This document shows, in pieces, positions 8,697 to 18,985 of a DNA stretch of 64,000 nt. The position numbers and the translations under genes were made by a program. The notes beneath the pieces were generated by a model. The model was not told the origin of the DNA. It worked only from the letters and a program-made list of their open reading frames with translations, and searched no databases. Numbering within the stretch: position 1 is the first letter of the stretch; each line of letters starts with the position of its first letter. Origin of the DNA: Candidatus Nitrospira neomarina (lineage in GTDB: Bacteria > Nitrospirota > Nitrospiria > Nitrospirales > UBA8639); NCBI RefSeq assembly GCF_032051675.1, contig NZ_CP116968.1:3465001-3529000 (forward strand), in the 5' to 3' direction.

Positions 8697-9394
8697 AAGA
8701 ATTTTTGAGAAGGACGTCCTTCCGTTCCCCCAAGAGGATCCTGCACCGGAGGCCCTTGAACAATCGCCGCAGCCAATAGGCCAAGCATCAACACATGCAA
8801 AACCACCCCTAACCAGAGGACGTAAGGTTGCACGCCACCCTCTTCCTGAATCAGGTGAGCACGACTCGTATCATCAAGACCGGGCATTGCCATAATTCTC
8901 TGCACCTTGTCTTTCACATGCCAGTAATACAAGTAATTCGCGCTGGCTCCGGCCAATAGTCTCGATACAATTCCCACCATCACATCCCCAGTCATAAATA
9001 TGGCGAGAGCTGGGGCAACAGCGTATAACAGCGCAAATAGGTACATTTTGCGATATAAAAACCAAAGAAACGAATCAAACAACGCGGCGGGCCAGTTCCA
9101 ACTTAGGACGAATCGTGGACCTTGAGGGGTCTCAATATTCTCAAATTTTTCCTTGTAATACAAAAAAGCCGAGCGCCACACCCACCCGGTCTTGACGGAA
9201 AATTGAATGGATTTACTCGGACCGATGAACGTTTCCCATAATTGGGATTGAGTGGGAGGAGTCCTGGTCCCAAGACCCTCAGGATTGGCCTCTGCCGCAG
9301 TTTCTAAGGAAGGTGAACCAAGCGCTTGTCCACACTGCAAACAAAAGTTCGCTGTATCGGGATTCTCTTGTGAACAAGAAGGACAAGGTCGCAT
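8693..9394 (-). CDS. Zinc-ribbon membrane protein with DUF2628-like domain
   Basis: A 233-residue protein. The first 25 residues form a zinc ribbon (CPSCSQENPDTANFCLQCG). The middle FVLSWNWPAALFDSFLWFLYRKMY, followed by a hydrophobic pair, matches the DUF2628 pattern of membrane proteins with a Trp/Phe-rich entry to the first TM. A final TM segment precedes a polar tail. Function is unknown; such proteins are thought to sit in the cytoplasmic membrane with the zinc ribbon in the cytosol. It is convergent with, and overlaps by four bases, the 318-residue hypothetical. Confidence 0.75.
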   Translation of the reverse strand: MRPCPSCSQENPDTANFCLQCGQALGSPSLETAAEANPEGLGTRTPPTQSQLWETFIGPSKSIQFSVKTGWVWRSAFLYYKEKFENIETPQGPRFVLSWNWPAALFDSFLWFLYRKMYLFALLYAVAPALAIFMTGDVMVGIVSRLLAGASANYLYYWHVKDKVQRIMAMPGLDDTSRAHLIQEEGGVQPYVLWLGVVLHVLMLGLLAAAIVQGPPVQDPLGGTEGRPSQKFF

Positions 9395-9495
9395 AGTGGT
9401 CGTTTATAGCATCCCAACTACACCCGCACAAGTTCTGTCTGGTAGCTGAAGATCACTCGACAGCCTCTGAATCCTCCTCACCTAATCATCAAGAC

Positions 9496-10023
9496 TTAGC
9501 ATTGAACATTTCGACTCATTCTCACTTTTTGATCAAGCATGTCATACACCATTCTCTTGAGATCGCGAAGGGGCATTTCTGGATCATCCAGCTCATGTAT
9601 GCTCCAGGATAATCCACAATTGTGGCATTGCGCTGGAACATATGAAATCTGAGCCGGAACCCTTCCCACCCATCGCTTCAAACACCCACGACAAAATGGC
9701 CCTTGCACCATGGATTGGACTTGATCATCCTCAACATCTTCGTTCGAAACCACTCCCATTTGAAACCAAATTGAATCGCTGAGTGTAAACCGAAGGCCTT
9801 TCCACATGATCGACCTGGGTCGAGGGACGGACCTGTCAATGTGAGAAACTGAACCCTCAAAGGATGCAAGGCCATTAACAGATGGTTCTCCTTTTTGAAT
9901 ACATTCTTGAAATTGCTGAAAGTATTCCCGGGCTTTGACCCCTAAAACCTTCCTGAAATAAACCTGCTGCTCCAGACGAACAAATTCAGCTTGAATGGTC
10001 TTCAGCGCTCTGACGTCCACCAC
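9496..10023 (-). CDS. Hypothetical protein with a Cys4 zinc-binding motif, 175 aa
   Basis: The C-terminal half has CRGC (near residue 112) and CHNC (near 134), spaced as in a rubredoxin-like or zinc-ribbon knuckle. The N-terminal half is helical and charged. No family was recognised. The GTG start lies inside the 3' end of the small membrane ORF at 9986-10159, with GGGGGG and AGGA upstream, so translation is probably coupled to that gene. Confidence 0.6.
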   Translation of the reverse strand: MVDVRALKTIQAEFVRLEQQVYFRKVLGVKAREYFQQFQECIQKGEPSVNGLASFEGSVSHIDRSVPRPRSIMWKGLRFTLSDSIWFQMGVVSNEDVEDDQVQSMVQGPFCRGCLKRWVGRVPAQISYVPAQCHNCGLSWSIHELDDPEMPLRDLKRMVYDMLDQKVRMSRNVQC

Positions 10024-10159
10024 TCCTAATCCCCCCTCGAAAACGATCAGAAAGTTCTTTCAGTAGCTGCAAAATTAAACCATGTGTTTTCCGTATTACC
10101 CATAGTTGATAGCTCAGAAGCACGACGACCATCCATAATAGAATTAAGATCAATTCCAT
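9986..10159 (-). CDS. Small single-pass membrane protein, 57 aa
   Basis: The ORF starts MELILILLWMVVVLLSYQLW, one clear transmembrane helix, followed by a basic amphipathic stretch and a polar tail. A strong ribosome site (GAGGTGAT directly before the ATG at 10159) supports translation. It overlaps the next gene on the same strand by 38 bp in a different frame, a common arrangement for coupled genes. It could anchor or regulate the Cys4 protein; that is inference only. Confidence 0.6.
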   Translation of the reverse strand: MELILILLWMVVVLLSYQLWVIRKTHGLILQLLKELSDRFRGGIRSGGRQSAEDHSS

Positions 10160-10412
10160 ATCACCTCACCACATGTCCAATACTTGCGATGTGCATCACT
10201 GAAATATTTTTGAGTATCTTCGATTCATGTTTCCTGCCCCACAGGGTCGTAGTATTTGTATACCATCATTAGGTTTCCTTGATGCCTTCAGGCCCTCATT
10301 TTGGACTGGACCCTTGTTGTCATTTTCGCTAAGGTTTCATCATGCCCTTTTAGGCCAATGTCCCCTTTTAACGCATTTTTTATTTTCTGTTGTCTTTTCG
10401 TGGCGTTTCTCC

Positions 10413-11087
10413 ATGGCAGCGACTGAAGATAGTCCATTAAAGCCAGCCCTTAACGAGGTTGAAGAGGACCGGGCACTTCTTCTCCACACACATAGGAACT
10501 GGAGACGCTCCCTGCAAGCTGGAATCAGGGAAAATGGACCACCTGAAGATGCCCAGTCTACCCACACCACTCCACCAAGTTCTCAAGATTTTTTTCAGAT
10601 TGACCTCCGGGAGGCCGATTTTCGCCACCAGGATCTTCGGAATGCCAATTTTCAAGAAGCTTACCTCCCTGGGGCGAATTTTGAGGGAGCGAACTTGCGT
10701 GGCGCAAATTTTCAAGGAGCCAATCTGCGAAGTGTCCGTTTCAGAAGTGCCCAATTAGCCTGGGCGAATTTTTCACAAGCCGATCTGATATGGGCGGATT
10801 TCCAACAAGCGGAACTTCAAGGAACCGACTTCCAACATGCCACGCTTCGCGGCGCTACCTTCGTTCGTGCACAAATTCGGGGGGGTAATTTTTTTTCCTC
10901 GGACTGCTCTTGGGCTGATTTTCGGGACACTGACCTGCATGAGAGTGATTTTCAGCAGGCCAATCTCAATGGAACAACCTTCATCAATGCCCAGACTACC
11001 GGCGCTAATTTCCAGAGTAGTCTTGGTTTTTACAATTCTCCAATGACGGATTCTTCACCACCCTCTGGGGATCCTCTTTTCCCTTAA
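10413..11087 (+). CDS. Pentapeptide-repeat protein
   Basis: About residues 60-200 consist of A(D/N)(L/F)xx pentapeptide repeats, for example ANFEGANLRGANFQGANL and ADLIWADFQQAEL. These fold into a right-handed quadrilateral beta-helix. About 25 consecutive repeats are visible, with Trp substitutions (LAWANF, LIWADF, CSWADF) that are unusual. The N-terminal 55 residues are polar and without repeats. The frame is open further upstream to 10227; I prefer the ATG at 10413, though no ribosome site is evident for either. Pentapeptide proteins have diverse roles (for example DNA mimicry, effector scaffolds), so function is not assigned. Confidence 0.75.
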   Translation: MAATEDSPLKPALNEVEEDRALLLHTHRNWRRSLQAGIRENGPPEDAQSTHTTPPSSQDFFQIDLREADFRHQDLRNANFQEAYLPGANFEGANLRGANFQGANLRSVRFRSAQLAWANFSQADLIWADFQQAELQGTDFQHATLRGATFVRAQIRGGNFFSSDCSWADFRDTDLHESDFQQANLNGTTFINAQTTGANFQSSLGFYNSPMTDSSPPSGDPLFP

Positions 11088-11171
11088 GAGGCTTTCAAAA
11101 TATTATTCCAATTCGGAAATCAGTCGCCTACGTGGGTCGACATGCCACGTTCACGAAAAGTATCAATCCTG

Positions 11172-12794
11172 CTAATCTAAGGCTGGACCGGATGGTTGAA
11201 AAAAATTGCGCAAGACCACATTCCGTTGGGGTTCACGCAATTTGGCCAAGGCCCGTTCCTCAATTTGGCGAATGCGTTCTCGGGTTACAGAGAATTCAAG
11301 ACCGATCTCTTCAAGAGTAGCATCTTCAAGCTCTCCAATACCAAAGCGTCGCCGAATAATATGTGCCTCCCGAGGCGTTAAAGTCCTTAACAAGGAAGTC
11401 ACTTTTTCCTGGAGATCCACCCGTTCCGCTGAATAACATGGAGAAACGGCTGTAGGATCTTGCAAGAGATCAGAGAGCGGCGAACCATCTTCATCGCCCA
11501 TGGGAGTTTCGAGCGACAGAGTACCTTTTGTCGCTTCCAACATCGTGGACAATTTATCCAATGGGATATCCACCGCGCCGCTGAGTTCCTCCAATTTCGG
11601 TTCACGCCCCAATTGCACCGCTAAACGGTCCAGCGTTCGTCGCACTCGAGTCAGCACATCACACACGTGCACCGGAATCCGCACGGTTCTGGATTGATCG
11701 GCCAAGGCCCTCGTTACCGCCTGCCGAATCCACCACGTCGCATAGGTGCTGAACTTATAGCCTCGTTGATACTCAAAACGGTCCACTGCACGCATCAGTC
11801 CGATATTGCCTTCCTGTATGAGGTCCAGTAAATCGAGGCCTCGATTCACATAACGCTTGGCAACACTAACCACCAGGCGTAAGTTTGCCTCCAACATCGC
11901 TTCCTTGGCGAAGTGCAGGCGAATTTTCGCTTGATCCAAGCGCCGAACCCGGGCGAGGAATTCTGAAAAGCCCAGGCGCAAAACTTCTTGCTCCAAATAT
12001 ACGAGGTGTTCTCCAGCTTCCAGGGTTGAGCGATGGGAACCCGAGGTTATCTCAAGTCCATGGTTTGTGGAGGATAGAGAATTGCGACCCGCCTCACGTG
12101 TTCGCTCATCTCCATTAACAATATCTTGAGGGGATATTCCTAATCGGTTCAAAACTTCGGTGAGTTGGCGTTCCGTTGCCCGTATGCGGCTTTCCACCTG
12201 TTTGGTAAATGCAGGATGCCAATTCACTCCTTCAAGACTTTGCCATAATTTTTTTCGGGCTTGCATCGAGGCCGAACCGCCTTGCTTGCATGCAGATGCA
12301 TTTTCCTTGGCCATCATGAATTGAACACAATGACAAAGTTGGCTCAGTTGCTGAATTACCCGTTGACGAAATTCTTCATCTTCTTGCTGTTCGGTTTGAA
12401 TATCCGGAATGTCAGGTTCTTCCTCCGATTCAGTCTCCGCATCACCTTCTTTTTCCTTTTGAACAATATGTTTTGCCAGGATTTCGCCATTCAACAAACG
12501 CATGCGTTGTTCCTGTAGATAGTCCAAGGTCATAGGGAGTGAGTATAGAATATCCAACATACTTCGCCGGGCTTCCTCAATTTTCTTGCACAAACGAACT
12601 TCGCCCTCCCGGTCAAGTAATGACACTTGCCCTATTTCCTTTAGGTATAGGGGGAGTTGCTTGTCACTCATTCCTGACGAACGGTCCACTTCAGGAGAGC
12701 CGCCGCCGGACAAGACAGGATGACGGTTCTGTTTTTTCACTCGTTTAATGGAACCATTCCAGGAAGGTTTCTGCTCCGATACCGATGGGCTCAT
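11172..12794 (-). CDS. rpoD: RNA polymerase sigma factor, RpoD/SigA type
   Basis: A 540-residue sigma-70 family protein. Region 1.2 begins near residue 48 ([20 protein letters not shown]). A long acidic non-conserved insert with EEEPDIPD follows. The core 2.1-2.4 block runs from [19 protein letters not shown] through [16 protein letters not shown] to [16 protein letters not shown]. Region 3 and region 4.2 ([20 protein letters not shown]) complete it. The core is that of a primary (group 1) or closely related group 2 factor; the classic region 1.1 is replaced by a short basic leader, so a second, alternative vegetative-like factor is possible. AAGGGAG precedes the ATG. The gene is transcribed alone, convergent with the pentapeptide-repeat gene. 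Confidence 0.92.
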   Translation of the reverse strand: MSPSVSEQKPSWNGSIKRVKKQNRHPVLSGGGSPEVDRSSGMSDKQLPLYLKEIGQVSLLDREGEVRLCKKIEEARRSMLDILYSLPMTLDYLQEQRMRLLNGEILAKHIVQKEKEGDAETESEEEPDIPDIQTEQQEDEEFRQRVIQQLSQLCHCVQFMMAKENASACKQGGSASMQARKKLWQSLEGVNWHPAFTKQVESRIRATERQLTEVLNRLGISPQDIVNGDERTREAGRNSLSSTNHGLEITSGSHRSTLEAGEHLVYLEQEVLRLGFSEFLARVRRLDQAKIRLHFAKEAMLEANLRLVVSVAKRYVNRGLDLLDLIQEGNIGLMRAVDRFEYQRGYKFSTYATWWIRQAVTRALADQSRTVRIPVHVCDVLTRVRRTLDRLAVQLGREPKLEELSGAVDIPLDKLSTMLEATKGTLSLETPMGDEDGSPLSDLLQDPTAVSPCYSAERVDLQEKVTSLLRTLTPREAHIIRRRFGIGELEDATLEEIGLEFSVTRERIRQIEERALAKLREPQRNVVLRNFFQPSGPALD

Positions 12795-13385
12795 AGCTGG
12801 TCTCCCTTCAATTGAACGTTCTCAGATCATCTGACCATGTGGTTAAGAGGCATTGGTACCCCGGGAACCTTATTGATCACCTGCTATGAATCAGCAAAGG
12901 GAGTGCCACTGAAAAAGCTTTGTCGTATGCTGCACATTGATTATCGTTACCGCTGACACCTTTCCAATAATGAAGAACATAATCCCTATAAGATGGAAGC
13001 CCTCATTGAAAACGTCGAGGCGGCTTACGACCTTTGAGAGACTGCATGTCAAAGAATGGTCAGTATCTACGTTTTTCTCGATTTTTCTTGTAATGGTTTG
13101 TCAAGGAAGCTGACAAAACCTTCAGCAGCCTTCTCCAAGCCTTTACCAAAAAGTCGAAAAAAGTCTGATTTTTTTCACCACTCTCAGGTCTTCAAAAAAG
13201 TGGGGACGGGGAAAGAGATTCTTGGCTTGGGTATGGGATTTTGTTACAGTCCGCGCGGTTTATCTGTGAAATAGTTGAAGTTATTCCACATTACTGAATC
13301 GATCTTGCGTTCCAACAATCGGATTGAAGTGGACGGGCCCGATATAAATCTCAAAAGAAAAGCCTTTGGCATGAGAGGAGAAACG
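12795..13385. other. Intergenic region between rpoD and mlaA
   Basis: This stretch separates two divergent genes and must hold both promoters. I see no convincing ORF, hairpin with T tract or clear consensus promoter. A codon-poor open frame running into mlaA from 13275 is judged to be leader. Confidence 0.5.
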
Positions 13386-14249
13386 ATGCGATTGTCCATC
13401 TGGGTAATTCTATGCCTCGCGGTAGGACTTGGTGGATGTGCGGGAAAGTCCAAATCCACGAAGACCCAAAATGGCATGGAAACCGCTCCCGACATTCAAA
13501 TCGCTGAATTTGAGGACGGACTCAACGCTGAAGGCGAAGGAAATGAAAATGAATTCTTTGATCCTTTTGACGAGTCTGGTGATTCCCAGAATAAGGACTA
13601 TGATCCGTTTGAACCTGTTAATTCTGCCGTTTTTGAATTTAATTACCGGCTGGACAAATACGTGGTGAAGCCGGTTGCCAAAGTTTACAATTTTTTCATC
13701 CCTCCCGATGTCCAGCAAAGCTTTTCAAACGTGTTTCAAAATATACGATTTGTCCCGAGATTATTGAACAACATTTTTCAAGCAAAGCTTCAGGGAGCTG
13801 GCATTGAGCTGAGCCGATTCCTTATTAATTCCACCCTTGGGGTCGGAGGATTATTTGACCCGGCTGGAGTTATGTTCGAGTTAGAAACTCCGCAAGAGGA
13901 TCTTGGGCAAACCTTAGGAACTTATGGTGTCCCACCTGGACCGTTCCTCATGATTCCGCTCCTGGGCCCCTTCACCTTACGAGATGGCATTGGATTCATC
14001 GGCGATTCCTTCCTCGACCCTTTTAACTGGCTAGTCCTGCCCTTTATTGAAATCGCTGACGCTCCGCGGTTGGTCCAACACGATATGACCGTCACCTTAT
14101 CACGGCTTGGAATGGTCGCCGGCGAGACGGTGAATCTCCGTGCACTCACGCTGGAAAAATTTCAAGGCGTTGAGGAAGGCACGCTCGATTTGTATGGTGC
14201 TGTCCGGAATGGGTATCTCCAACAACGGCTGAAGGCCATTCAGGAATAG
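13386..14249 (+). CDS. mlaA: MlaA (VacJ)-family outer-membrane lipoprotein
   Basis: A 287-residue lipoprotein that in studied bacteria removes mislocalised phospholipids from the outer leaflet of the outer membrane. The signal peptide MRLSIWVILCLAVGLGGCAG ends in an LGGC lipobox. An acidic linker follows, then the MlaA domain with YDPFEPVNSAVFEFNYRLDKYVVKPVAK, the conserved opening, and LGTYGVPPGPFLMIPLLGPFTLRD-type segments. I chose the ATG at 13386 because GAGAGGAG precedes it and the signal peptide begins there; an upstream open frame is not needed. No MlaBCDEF genes are adjacent. Confidence 0.93.
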   Translation: MRLSIWVILCLAVGLGGCAGKSKSTKTQNGMETAPDIQIAEFEDGLNAEGEGNENEFFDPFDESGDSQNKDYDPFEPVNSAVFEFNYRLDKYVVKPVAKVYNFFIPPDVQQSFSNVFQNIRFVPRLLNNIFQAKLQGAGIELSRFLINSTLGVGGLFDPAGVMFELETPQEDLGQTLGTYGVPPGPFLMIPLLGPFTLRDGIGFIGDSFLDPFNWLVLPFIEIADAPRLVQHDMTVTLSRLGMVAGETVNLRALTLEKFQGVEEGTLDLYGAVRNGYLQQRLKAIQE

Positions 14250-14433
14250 TCCTCTAGCCCATCATCTTGGTCCCCACAGCAGCAACCACGCTAAGATTTT
14301 AGAGACTTTTGAATTTTCCTTTTCTCCGCTGACTTCTATCCATAGCACCGACAACTTTTCGCTCGAAGACAGGAGAGGAAAAAACGGGTATCATACCCAA
14401 AGAAGACACAGTTTCTTCGCGATAAACCTTTTC

Positions 14434-15582
14434 ATGATGCACAACCAGCAGAATTCCCAACTACCGACCTCCAGTCATCCTCCAACTGGTCGATTCTTGT
14501 TGACCACCGCAGCATTTATCATCGTTGTGGCCGGGATGCGGGCTGCAGAGCCCATCCTGGTTCCTCTTATTGTCTCAATATTTCTTGCCATTATTAGTGC
14601 ATCACCAGTCTTTTGGCTTCGACAAAAAGGCATCCCTACGCCATTGGCGGTGTTCGGTGTCGTCCTAGGAGTTCTCAGTGTCGGAGTTGTGTTTATTCTG
14701 ATTATTGGAACCTCCCTGGATGATTTCTCCGAAGCCATTCCACGCTACCAAGCTCGATTGACCCAGGAAATCGAGCCCATGATCCATTGGATCCAGGAGT
14801 TGGGCTTCCAACTTGATAAAGGCATATTACTGAAATCCATCGATCCCGGTGCTTCAATGAAGCTCGTAGCCAAAATGTTGTCCGGGTTGGGAAACGTGCT
14901 CACAAACTCTTTTTTAATTTTCCTCACCGTCATTTTCATTTTATTTGAGGCGTCCAGCTTTCAACAGAAAGTAGGGACCGCCTTCGGAGATCCAAAAGGC
15001 ACTTTCTCCCAGGCCCAAAAAATAACGGACGCCGTCAACAATTATTTAGCTATCAAAACCGTTGTCAGCCTTGGAACGGGTGTAATTGTTGCGTTGTGGG
15101 TGTGGGCCTTAGGAATTGATTTTCCCCTTATCTGGGGCCTTCTGGCGTTTTTGCTGAACTTTATTCCAAACCTCGGGTCTATCATTGCAGCAGTCCCGCC
15201 AATGCTATTGGGATACATTCAATTCGGCATTGGACACCTGTTGCTGGTAGCCGCAGGGTATGTAGCCGTCAACTTGATCTTCGGTAATGTAGTGGAACCC
15301 AAACTTATGGGGAGGAAGCTTAACCTTTCCACACTTGTTGTCTTTCTCTCCTTAGTATTTTGGGGGTGGGTGTGGGGACCGGTTGGAATGTTGCTTTCTG
15401 TTCCCATGACCATGGTGGTGAAAATTGCCTTGGAAAGCAGCCCCTCGACCCGTTGGATCAGCATCTTGTTAGATTCTGAGGCCTCCGCTGCCCAATCCGT
15501 AAACAATAATTCTCAGGAGCCTCAACCAGATGCTTCTTCTTCCGGATCAAAACATGCCGGTTCGGTTTCCCTCCATACCTGA
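14434..15582 (+). CDS. AI-2E-family transporter (PerM/TqsA-like membrane protein)
   Basis: A 382-residue polytopic membrane protein of the AI-2E transporter family (PF01594), with about eight TM helices. Visible blocks are the paired N-terminal helices, a central soluble stretch (FSEAIPRYQARLTQEIEPM), and the C-terminal family signature around GLLAFLLNFIPNLGSIIAAVPP and VVEPKLMGRKLNLSTLVVFLSLVFWGWVWG. The family includes exporters of small molecules and Na+/H+ antiporters, so the AI-2 label should not be taken literally. The tail is polar Ser-rich. It lies 185 bp downstream of mlaA. Confidence 0.9.
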   Translation: MMHNQQNSQLPTSSHPPTGRFLLTTAAFIIVVAGMRAAEPILVPLIVSIFLAIISASPVFWLRQKGIPTPLAVFGVVLGVLSVGVVFILIIGTSLDDFSEAIPRYQARLTQEIEPMIHWIQELGFQLDKGILLKSIDPGASMKLVAKMLSGLGNVLTNSFLIFLTVIFILFEASSFQQKVGTAFGDPKGTFSQAQKITDAVNNYLAIKTVVSLGTGVIVALWVWALGIDFPLIWGLLAFLLNFIPNLGSIIAAVPPMLLGYIQFGIGHLLLVAAGYVAVNLIFGNVVEPKLMGRKLNLSTLVVFLSLVFWGWVWGPVGMLLSVPMTMVVKIALESSPSTRWISILLDSEASAAQSVNNNSQEPQPDASSSGSKHAGSVSLHT

Positions 15583-15784
15583 GCCATACAAGCTAAGGAA
15601 ACGCTGCGTCCCCCGTTTTCCCTGGGTTGACCTCACGCCATGCAATTAGTCATTTATCACACAACAAAACACGTCACCTTCTACACAGACACAACAGTCA
15701 GATCTATCATGGTTGTACGTCAATCCTGGCAGGCTGTTTGCTTAGTGACCCCATCCTGAAAATATCACAGATTCAGATGGCAAA

Positions 15785-17278
15785 ATGGCTACAGTTATGA
15801 ATTCGAAACAGGTATCAAAAATTCTGTTAATCCAGGCACTGGAACAATCAGACCCACAAGGACGATATATTTCACACTCCACCAGACAGCGAGCCAGCCA
15901 ACACGCAAAAAAAAGCTCGCCCCACGAACCACCCTTATCAGCAGAGAGTTCTATCCAATTTTTCACCAATCGAGCGGAATCCCTCTGGAATTTTCTTTCC
16001 ACTTCTTACCCCATGATCACTGAATCGTTTCGAGGCGCTCAGGCTACAATTCCATATACCATCGTGGCGATACCGGCCTTTGTTGTCGGCCTGTTTATCA
16101 ATGGGCTCGGAACGACTCAACGAGTCAATCTCTTAAACTTTCCACTCTTGATTCTGCTTTTGTGGAATGTGGGAACCTATGCGGGTACCATTCTGCCGCC
16201 GCTTCTGGGAAAAGACCTAACCGGGCCACTTCTCCGTCACCTGGCCAAAGGATTTGCCACCGCGACGGAATGGTTAGGGAAAGGACCATGGCCAAAATTT
16301 GCTTTACCTGGAGGTGCGGAAAGAGAATGGATTCTTCAATCTTCCGAACGATTTATGAATCTGTGGTGGAGACACTGGCATCCCGTCATTATCAGTCGCG
16401 TTCGTCATCTGCTGCATATTGGATCAGCCTGTCTGGCGCTAGGCATCATCTTCAGTATGTACGTCCGTGGACTAGTTTTAGATTATCAAGCCACGTGGGA
16501 AAGCACCTTCTTGTCAGCAGCACAGGTGCATATGGTCTTAAACGGACTCTTGGGACCAGCAGCCTGGCTCCTGGGTTTTCCCTTTCCATCAGCTGAGGAC
16601 ATTGCACGTCTTCAAGCTCCCGGCCAGGGCTCTGCTGCTCAGTGGATTCACATGTGGGCACTGACGGCCTTTGTGAGTATCGTCATACCTCGGGTAACCC
16701 TGGCCTGGCTATCCGCACGATTCGCCCACAAAGCCGCGAAATCTTTCACGCTCCCTCTCGATGAGCCGTATTATCTACAGCTGCTGAGTACTGAACGCGG
16801 ACAAGGCATCCAAATTGATATTGTGCCGTATAGTTATCAACCTTCTCCGGCCGCTTTAGATTGCGTGGGACAATGCCTTCTGGATCTCATTGGCAATCAG
16901 GCCACCTTGCATTGGAGAGACCCACTTCCTTATGGACGGACATGCCTTACCTCGTTGCAGGCAACCGCCTCACCTCAAACGGTGGTTCTTCTCTGTAATT
17001 TGGCGCAAACCCCGGAAGCGGAGGTGCACGGCGAACTCTTTCACATGGTTCAAGCCTCAATTGAATCCTCTAATGGACAACATCATTTACTCATTGTTCT
17101 GGACCAGGAGCCCTATCGGCACCTTGCTAATCAGACACAAATGAGAGAACGTCAACAAACCTGGCAACGTCTCGCCAACGACTACCATCTACAAATCGTG
17201 GCCTTCGATGCCAAAGATACATCCCGCGACCAGCTTCTGGAGAAGGCCCAAGCGGCTTTGTGGCCTCCCAAAAGGTGA
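15785..17278 (+). CDS. DUF2868-family membrane protein
   Basis: A 497-residue protein with several TM helices (around residues 95-120, 215-240, 295-315) and a soluble C-terminal half. Its order next to a DUF3482 GTPase gene matches the DUF2868/DUF3482 gene pair known from many proteobacteria. The pair is separated by only six bases. The function of the pair is unknown; a membrane sensor with a partner GTPase is a fair reading. No good ribosome site marks the start; the fourth codon downstream is also ATG. Confidence 0.8.
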   Translation: MATVMNSKQVSKILLIQALEQSDPQGRYISHSTRQRASQHAKKSSPHEPPLSAESSIQFFTNRAESLWNFLSTSYPMITESFRGAQATIPYTIVAIPAFVVGLFINGLGTTQRVNLLNFPLLILLLWNVGTYAGTILPPLLGKDLTGPLLRHLAKGFATATEWLGKGPWPKFALPGGAEREWILQSSERFMNLWWRHWHPVIISRVRHLLHIGSACLALGIIFSMYVRGLVLDYQATWESTFLSAAQVHMVLNGLLGPAAWLLGFPFPSAEDIARLQAPGQGSAAQWIHMWALTAFVSIVIPRVTLAWLSARFAHKAAKSFTLPLDEPYYLQLLSTERGQGIQIDIVPYSYQPSPAALDCVGQCLLDLIGNQATLHWRDPLPYGRTCLTSLQATASPQTVVLLCNLAQTPEAEVHGELFHMVQASIESSNGQHHLLIVLDQEPYRHLANQTQMRERQQTWQRLANDYHLQIVAFDAKDTSRDQLLEKAQAALWPPKR

Positions 17279-17284
17279 GATGTC

Positions 17285-18730
17285 ATGACGGCCCTTTCTT
17301 CCTCTATCACGCTTTCACTCATTTCCCATACCAATATCGGGAAGACCACCTTGGCCCGCACTCTGTTGCGTCGCGACGTCGGACAGGTGCTCGATCAGGC
17401 CCATGTCACGCTTCAAAATGAACAATTTGTATTGCTGGAGACTTCTGATGGCTCCCGACTCAACTTGTGGGACACCCCAGGCTTTGGTAATAGCCACAAG
17501 CTTTTGGATCGCCTTCAAGGACTCAGCAACCCGATTGGGTGGATGGTGTCTCAAGTCTGGGACCGTATAGCAGACAAACCGTTTTGGTGCAGTCAGCAAG
17601 CGATCCGTAACGTCAGGGATGAAGCCGACGTGGTGTTATACCTCGTCAATGCGACAGAAGACCCATCCATGGCGGGCTATCTTCAACCTGAACTCGATCT
17701 CCTCACTTGGCTGAATAAACCCGTCATCCTGTTAGTGAATCAAACCGGTCTGATCGATCCACAACAACAGCGACAATTGGAATCCCTTTGGAAACAACAC
17801 TGGGTTAATCATGGCGTCATTAAAGACGTGATGAGCTTGGACGCCTTTACGCGTTGCTGGGTTCAGGAAGGTGTGTTATGGGATCACGTCACTCAGGTCC
17901 TGCCATCGGAAAAACTCCCCACGATGGAAAAATTAGGAAAGGCCTGGTATGCCACCCACCGGCAAATTTTTGACACATCCATGACCCATCTCACTCAACT
18001 TTTGATCGAGACCGCCATGGATGGAGAATGCCTTCCCCAAGAGTCTACGGGCTTCTCGAAAAGGCCGCAAATCCAAAATGCGATTCAGGCACTGGACCAA
18101 CGTTTAGCACAACGCATCTCAGGCGTCACCGCAGATCTTATTGAGTTACATGGGTTAACCGGCGATGCCGCGCACACACTCAAATCCAGGATTGAAGATG
18201 TGACCGTGCCAGGTGAAAAAAAACCGTGGGAAGAAGAAACGTTCTGGGGAGCACTGGCCAGTGGCGCGGCAGCCGGATTGGCTTCGGACTTAGCCACGGG
18301 AGGACTCTCTCATGGCGCCTTTACCATTGGAGGAGCGATCCTTGGAGCATTCGCCGAACGGACCTATGCCAAAAGTCAGGAAACAGGCAATTCCAATCGG
18401 ATTTCCTGGGTCCCTGCCTTTCTTGACCGGCAAACGCGGGATGCCTTGTTACGCTATTTAGCGGTGACTCATTGCGGGAGGGGACGGGGAGATTACACGG
18501 ACCCAAGAGAGTTTCCCGTTTTTTGGCAACGCGCCGCCGAAAACGTTCTTGAACAACAAAAAGACGCTCTACACCAAATGTGGAAACTGGCCAGATCGCC
18601 GCAACCCACAACCGCCACTACGGATCACATCCAGACCAATCTCGTTTCTCTACTCTCAAGAATGAGTCAGGAAATTTTAGGCCAATTTTATCCCGAAGCC
18701 AAAGGTTGGTTAGAAAAATCTCCGGGCTAG
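17285..18730 (+). CDS. DUF3482-domain GTPase
   Basis: A 481-residue Era/TrmE-like GTPase with the C-terminal DUF3482 region. The G1 loop is ISHTNIGKTTLART; G3 is WDTPGFGNSHKLLDR; G4 is probably VNQTG, a variant of NKxD. A Gly/Ala-rich hydrophobic hairpin (WGALASGAAAGLASDLATGG and GGAILGAFAERTYA) could insert in the membrane. AGGTGAG precedes the ATG. Its close spacing with the DUF2868 gene implies a functional pair, possibly a membrane-tethered GTPase switch. Confidence 0.85.
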   Translation: MTALSSSITLSLISHTNIGKTTLARTLLRRDVGQVLDQAHVTLQNEQFVLLETSDGSRLNLWDTPGFGNSHKLLDRLQGLSNPIGWMVSQVWDRIADKPFWCSQQAIRNVRDEADVVLYLVNATEDPSMAGYLQPELDLLTWLNKPVILLVNQTGLIDPQQQRQLESLWKQHWVNHGVIKDVMSLDAFTRCWVQEGVLWDHVTQVLPSEKLPTMEKLGKAWYATHRQIFDTSMTHLTQLLIETAMDGECLPQESTGFSKRPQIQNAIQALDQRLAQRISGVTADLIELHGLTGDAAHTLKSRIEDVTVPGEKKPWEEETFWGALASGAAAGLASDLATGGLSHGAFTIGGAILGAFAERTYAKSQETGNSNRISWVPAFLDRQTRDALLRYLAVTHCGRGRGDYTDPREFPVFWQRAAENVLEQQKDALHQMWKLARSPQPTTATTDHIQTNLVSLLSRMSQEILGQFYPEAKGWLEKSPG

Positions 18731-18790
18731 CATCTTCCGTTTATCCGGTCCACCCTTTACAAAATTATCGAGTCCATAAGGGGGAAACAA

Positions 18791-18985
18791 ATGATATGTC
18801 TTTTTCTGAGGAGTCGGAGCAAGGCTCTCTTCTTGTATGAGCTCAAGGCGATTATGGAAATTTGCCAACCACTGACAGCCCATGAACACTTAACGCCCTA
18901 CCGTTTGTATCGGAATTACGGCATTCATGAACCTCAACCGTCTCTTTTCAATACCATCCGGACTACCGCTTCAGATTTGACTTAA
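18791..18985 (+). CDS. Doubtful small ORF, 64 aa
   Basis: An open frame preceded by GGGGGAAAC and starting ATG. It encodes a basic peptide with no recognised motif and overlaps the 3' end of the opposite-strand HD-GYP gene by 23 bp. It may be non-coding trailer of the DUF3482 operon. Confidence 0.2.
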   Translation: MICLFLRSRSKALFLYELKAIMEICQPLTAHEHLTPYRLYRNYGIHEPQPSLFNTIRTTASDLT

